Positions 5,532 through 8,659 of a stretch of DNA of 8,659 nt are shown in pieces (position 1 is the stretch's first letter; every line of letters begins with the position of its first letter). The stretch is from NCBI GenBank assembly GCA_020048255.1, contig JAIFMR010000121.1, positions 1 to 8,659 of the forward strand, given 5' to 3'. Source of the stretch: Rhodoferax sp. (GTDB taxonomy: Bacteria; Pseudomonadota; Gammaproteobacteria; Burkholderiales; Burkholderiaceae_C). The notes under the pieces are model-generated. The model was given only the letters and a program-made list of their open reading frames with translations, did not search any database and was not told where the DNA came from. The position numbers and the translations under genes were made by a program.

Positions 5532-6785
5532 ATGGCTGAAATTAAAAACTACACACTGAACTTCGGGCCACAGCATCCTGCTGCACACGGTGTTTTGCGC
5601 TTGGTGCTTGAGCTCGATGGTGAAGTGATTCAGCGTGCAGACCCGCATATCGGTCTGCTGCATCGTGGGACCGAAAAGCTGGCGGAGAGCAAGACCTATT
5701 TGCAGACGCTGCCGTACATGGATCGTCTGGACTACATGTCCATGATGTGTAACGAGCAGGCGTATTGTCTTGTGTTGGAAAAGATGTTGGATCTGGATGT
5801 GCCAGTGCGGGCACAGTACATCCGCGTCATGTTTGCTGAGATCACCCGGTTACTGAACCATTTGCTTTGGGTTGGCGCGCATGCCATTGACTGCGGTGCC
5901 ATGACGGTGATGCTGTTTGCTTTTCGTGAACGCGAAGATTTGCTGGACATGTACGAGGCCGTGAGTGGTGCACGTATGCATGCTGCGTATTTCCGGCCGG
6001 GTGGTGTCTATCGTGATTTGCCCGATACCATGCCGCGCCACGTACCCAACAAGGTTCGCAGTGCCAAGTCGACAGAGGGACTCAATCGCAATCGCAGCGG
6101 CAGTTTGTTGGATTTCATTGATGACTTTACGCAGAGATTTCCCACTTATCTGGGTGAATATCACACGCTGCTGACCGAGAACCGGATCTGGAAGCAACGG
6201 ACGGTCGGTATTGGTGTAGTGACACCTGAGCGCGCTCTCAATCTCGGTTTCACCGGACCCATGCTGCGAGGATCTGGTATCGCCTGGGATTTGCGCAAGA
6301 CGCAACCTTATGAGGTTTACGATCAACTGGATTTCGATGTTCCGGTGGGAAAAACCGGTGATACCTATGATCGGTATCTGGTGCGTATGGAAGAAATGAA
6401 GCAGTCCAACCGCATCATCAAGCAGTGTGTAGACTGGTTGCGCGTCAATCCCGGCCCCGTGATCACCGACAACAAAAAAGTAGCCCCCCCCGATCGTGAA
6501 TCCATGAAGACCAACATGGAAGATCTGATTCACCACTTCAAGTTGTTCACTGAAGGTTTTGCCGTACCAGAAGGTGAAGCCTATTCAGCCATTGAGCATC
6601 CCAAAGGTGAGTTTGGAATCTACATGATCAGCGACGGTGCAAACAAACCTTATCGCATGAAGATTCGTCCGCCAGCATTTGTTCATCTGGCTGCTCTCGA
6701 TGAAATGGGTAAGGGTCACATGATTGCGGATGCAGTGGCAATCATTGGCACGATGGACATTGTGTTTGGGGAAGTTGACAGATGA
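5532..6785 (+). CDS. nuoD: NADH-quinone oxidoreductase subunit D (49 kDa subunit)
   Basis: NuoD is the 49 kDa peripheral-arm subunit of complex I and, with NuoB, forms the ubiquinone headgroup site. It is 417 residues long, typical for the stand-alone form. The N-terminal loop GPQHPAAHG places His15 and His19, and PYMDRLDYMS places Tyr68. By spacing, His19 and Tyr68 correspond to the quinone-headgroup His and Tyr known in Thermus and Yarrowia enzymes. The family signature LHRGTEKL is at 43-50. The C-terminal half has IHHFKLFTEGF and ends in IIGTMDIVFGEVDR, the normal family terminus. ATG 5532 is the only sensible start; its ribosome binding site is weak (AAGG at about 5517-5520), so coupling to nuoC, which stops 3 bases earlier, is plausible. 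The stop overlaps the nuoE start as ATGA. A C8 run at 6484-6491 is read through in frame with conserved sequence on both sides. Confidence 0.98.
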   Translation: MAEIKNYTLNFGPQHPAAHGVLRLVLELDGEVIQRADPHIGLLHRGTEKLAESKTYLQTLPYMDRLDYMSMMCNEQAYCLVLEKMLDLDVPVRAQYIRVMFAEITRLLNHLLWVGAHAIDCGAMTVMLFAFREREDLLDMYEAVSGARMHAAYFRPGGVYRDLPDTMPRHVPNKVRSAKSTEGLNRNRSGSLLDFIDDFTQRFPTYLGEYHTLLTENRIWKQRTVGIGVVTPERALNLGFTGPMLRGSGIAWDLRKTQPYEVYDQLDFDVPVGKTGDTYDRYLVRMEEMKQSNRIIKQCVDWLRVNPGPVITDNKKVAPPDRESMKTNMEDLIHHFKLFTEGFAVPEGEAYSAIEHPKGEFGIYMISDGANKPYRMKIRPPAFVHLAALDEMGKGHMIADAVAIIGTMDIVFGEVDR

Positions 6786-7273
6786 TTTCTGAAAAATCTT
6801 TAGCGGCTTTTGCGCAAGAAGTTGCCAAGTATCCCGCCGAGCAGCGTCAGTCTGCTGTCATGGCGTGCCTGAGAATTGTTCAGCAGGAACTGGGCTACGT
6901 CAGCGACGAAAGCGAACGTTTTGTGGCTGATTATTTGGGCATGGCGCCCATTGCAGTTCATGAAGTCACCAGCTTTTACAACATGTACAACCAGAAGCCG
7001 GTTGGAAAGTACAAGCTCAACGTCTGCACCAATTTGCCCTGTCAGCTGCGTGATGGTGCCAAAGCGATGGCACATCTGAAGGAACGTCTGGGTATTGATG
7101 CCAACCAGACAACGCAGGACGGTCTGTTCACGCTGCAAGAATGCGAATGCCTGGGTGCTTGTGCAGATTCGCCGGTGATCTTGGTGAACGATACCAATAT
7201 GTGCAGTTTCATGAGCAATGACAAGCTTGATGAATTGGTCGATGGCCTTCGCTCCCTGGAGGTCAAATCATGA
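6782..7273 (+). CDS. nuoE: NADH-quinone oxidoreductase subunit E (24 kDa, 2Fe-2S)
   Basis: NuoE is a subunit of the NADH-oxidising module of complex I and holds [2Fe-2S] cluster N1a near the FMN of NuoF. It is 163 residues long, with an N-terminal helical part (about 1-75) and a thioredoxin-like domain. The four expected ligands are Cys82 and Cys87 in VCTNLPCQ and Cys123 and Cys127 in ECLGACADSP. An extra Cys121 two residues before the third ligand is not expected to bind the cluster. SFYNMYN at 64-70 is the usual family motif. The start ATG at 6782 overlaps the nuoD stop by four bases (ATGA), and the stop likewise overlaps nuoF, so D-E-F are probably translationally coupled. Confidence 0.98.
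   Translation: MISEKSLAAFAQEVAKYPAEQRQSAVMACLRIVQQELGYVSDESERFVADYLGMAPIAVHEVTSFYNMYNQKPVGKYKLNVCTNLPCQLRDGAKAMAHLKERLGIDANQTTQDGLFTLQECECLGACADSPVILVNDTNMCSFMSNDKLDELVDGLRSLEVKS
7258..7262 (+). promoter_or_regulatory. Ribosome binding site of nuoF
   Basis: GGAGG at 7258-7262, seven bases before ATG 7270, is the strongest Shine-Dalgarno match in the nuo part of the window. It lies inside the end of nuoE and supports the ATGA-overlapping start. Confidence 0.75.
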
Positions 7274-8622
7274 GTGCGGATAGCTTACTGGCGCAATTCC
7301 AGTCCACAGGTGTTCAGACCTGTTTTCACAACAGGCACATCAAGCCGCACATCCTGGCGGGGTTGAACGGATCCAACTGGCATTTGAAGGACTATGAGTC
7401 CCGCGGTGGTTACCAGGCATTGCGTCAAATTTTGGGGCTCGATGGTGGACAAGGGCTGACGCAAGATCAAGTCATTGCAGTGGTTAAAGAATCTGCATTG
7501 AGAGGTCGTGGCGGAGCAGGGTTTCCCACGGGACTCAAGTGGAGTTTCATGCCACGCCAGTTCCCAGGACAAAAGTACCTGGTCTGCAACTCTGATGAAG
7601 GCGAGCCCGGCACGTGTAAAGACCGCGACATCATGGAGTACAACCCTCACATCGTCATTGAGGGCATGATCATTGCTGCGTATGCGATGGGTATTGCAGT
7701 TGGGTACAACTACATTCACGGTGAGATTTTTCACACCTATGAACGTTTTGAGCAGGCCTTGGTGGAGGCGCGAGCTGCAGGACTCCTCGGCAACAATATT
7801 TTGGGAAGCCCCTTCAGTTTTCAGTTGCATGCGGCTCATGGATTCGGCGCTTACATCTGCGGTGAAGAGACCGGTTTGCTGGAGTCATTGGAAGGTAAAA
7901 AAGGGCAGCCCCGCTTCAAGCCACCTTTCCCGGCAAGTTTTGGCTTGTACGGAAAGCCGACCACTATCAACAACACCGAGACTTTTGCTGCGGTTCCGTG
8001 GATCATCCGAAACGGTGGTCAGGCTTACCTTGAATGTGGCAAGCCTAACAACGGTGGTACCAAGATTTACTCAGTCAGCGGCGATGTGGAGTTGCCGGGC
8101 AATTACGAAGTGCCTATGGGTACCCCTTTTGCCAAGCTGCTTGAACTCGCGGGCGGAATCCGATCAGGTCGAACACTCAAGGCTGTGATTCCAGGGGGAT
8201 CCTCCTCGCCGGTATTGCCGGGCAACATCATCATGGATTGCACCATGGACTACGACTCCATTGCCAAGGCCGGGTCCATGCTGGGTTCGGGCGCAGTGAT
8301 TGTGATGGACGATTCGCGCTGTATGGTTAAGAGCTTGCAGCGACTGAGTTATTTTTATATGCATGAGTCCTGCGGGCAGTGCACGCCCTGTCGTGAAGGC
8401 ACAGGCTGGTTGTCACGGGTGGTGGACCGCATTGAAAACGGACAGGGGCGTGCCTCTGATCTGGCGCTGCTCAACTCCGTTGCTGAGGATATTCAGGGGC
8501 GCACGATTTGTGCGCTAGGAGATGCAGCAGCGATGCCGGTGCGTGCGATGCTCAAGCATTACATGCCCGAATTTGAATACCACGTGGCGAACAAAACCTG
8601 CATGGTTCCAGCTTACGTTTGA
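7270..8622 (+). CDS. nuoF: NADH-quinone oxidoreductase subunit F (51 kDa; NADH, FMN and 4Fe-4S binding)
   Basis: NuoF is the entry point of complex I: it binds NADH and FMN and passes electrons through [4Fe-4S] cluster N3 to NuoG. It is 450 residues long, the expected size. The glycine-rich flavin/nucleotide loop RGRGGAGFPTGLKW is at 78-91, followed by CNSDEGEPGTCKDRDIM (106-122). The second family signature GAYICGEETGLLESLEG is at 193-209. The N3 ligands are Cys368, Cys371 and Cys374 in ESCGQCTPCREGTGW, plus Cys414 in TICALGDAAAMP. The start is ATG 7270 within ATGA, with GGAGG seven bases upstream. Eleven bases separate its stop from nuoG. Nothing is missing or broken. Confidence 0.98.
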   Translation: MSADSLLAQFQSTGVQTCFHNRHIKPHILAGLNGSNWHLKDYESRGGYQALRQILGLDGGQGLTQDQVIAVVKESALRGRGGAGFPTGLKWSFMPRQFPGQKYLVCNSDEGEPGTCKDRDIMEYNPHIVIEGMIIAAYAMGIAVGYNYIHGEIFHTYERFEQALVEARAAGLLGNNILGSPFSFQLHAAHGFGAYICGEETGLLESLEGKKGQPRFKPPFPASFGLYGKPTTINNTETFAAVPWIIRNGGQAYLECGKPNNGGTKIYSVSGDVELPGNYEVPMGTPFAKLLELAGGIRSGRTLKAVIPGGSSSPVLPGNIIMDCTMDYDSIAKAGSMLGSGAVIVMDDSRCMVKSLQRLSYFYMHESCGQCTPCREGTGWLSRVVDRIENGQGRASDLALLNSVAEDIQGRTICALGDAAAMPVRAMLKHYMPEFEYHVANKTCMVPAYV

Positions 8623-8633
8623 GCGAGCCCCAG

Positions 8634-8659
8634 ATGATTGAAATTGAACTCGACGGTCA
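8634..8659 (+). CDS. nuoG: NADH-quinone oxidoreductase subunit G, first codons only (cut by window edge)
   Basis: The last 26 bases open with ATG and read MIEIELDG before the window ends. This matches the start of the N-terminal ferredoxin-like domain of NuoG, the large iron-sulphur subunit of complex I, and it is the gene expected after nuoF. No cluster motif is visible yet. The ribosome binding site is weak, with only a short purine stretch (GAGCGAG, 8621-8627) before the ATG. The call rests mostly on operon order plus these eight residues. Confidence 0.85.

Noticed and set aside
6471..6492. A6 run followed by a C8 run in nuoD, as a possible programmed frameshift or phase-variation site
   Set aside because: The reading frame and family sequence (KKVAPPDRESMKTNMEDLIHH) continue unbroken. 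The AAAAAAG heptamer is not in the X-XXY-YYZ phase needed for -1 slippage. A slippery tract has no evident role in this core respiratory gene.
1..8659. A novel defence, mobile or biosynthetic system
   Set aside because: All coding capacity is accounted for by intact, well-known housekeeping genes with short gaps. No unknown ORF, long repeat array, integrase, transposase or attachment site is visible.

Overview
The window is a compact housekeeping region. Every recognisable gene lies on the + strand, and there is no mobile element, CRISPR array or defence-type gene. Gene content and order (pnp, a PIG3-type quinone oxidoreductase, tpiA, secG, tRNA-Leu(GAG), then nuoA-B-C-D-E-F-G), the protein sequences and the moderately high GC point to a betaproteobacterium of the order Burkholderiales. 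A Comamonadaceae relative of Rhodoferax or Polaromonas is most likely. This placement is from remembered family sequences, not from a search.

Layout. Positions 1-1665 hold the C-terminal ~78% of polynucleotide phosphorylase; its N-terminus is off the left edge. A 62-base gap contains a perfect short hairpin that looks like a dispersed Comamonadaceae intergenic repeat. It leads into a 331-residue zinc-free quinone oxidoreductase, whose stop codon overlaps the ATG of tpiA (ATGA). secG follows after 38 bases. A 116-base non-coding gap precedes a complete tRNA-Leu with anticodon GAG and an encoded CCA end. The nuo operon for respiratory complex I (NADH:ubiquinone oxidoreductase) starts only about 8 bases after the tRNA. 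The genes nuoA to nuoF are tightly packed, with ATGA overlaps at D/E and E/F, and the window ends 26 bases into nuoG.

How the genes work together. The nuo genes seen here encode one membrane subunit (NuoA), the connecting arm with the N2 cluster and quinone site (NuoB, NuoC, NuoD) and the NADH-oxidising module (NuoE, NuoF, and the start of NuoG). All expected cluster ligands in B, E and F are present. The upstream genes serve RNA turnover (Pnp), redox chemistry (Qor), glycolysis/gluconeogenesis (TpiA) and protein export (SecG). They are linked to nuo by position rather than by function.

The one real anomaly is the 5' end of nuoA. The conserved N-terminal residues are encoded in frame, but there is no ATG, GTG or TTG where the protein should begin, and the frame opens at a TAA three bases after the tRNA CCA. 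Either nuoA uses a rare start such as ATT, or a small deletion or sequence error has removed the start. I found no novel multi-gene system here.
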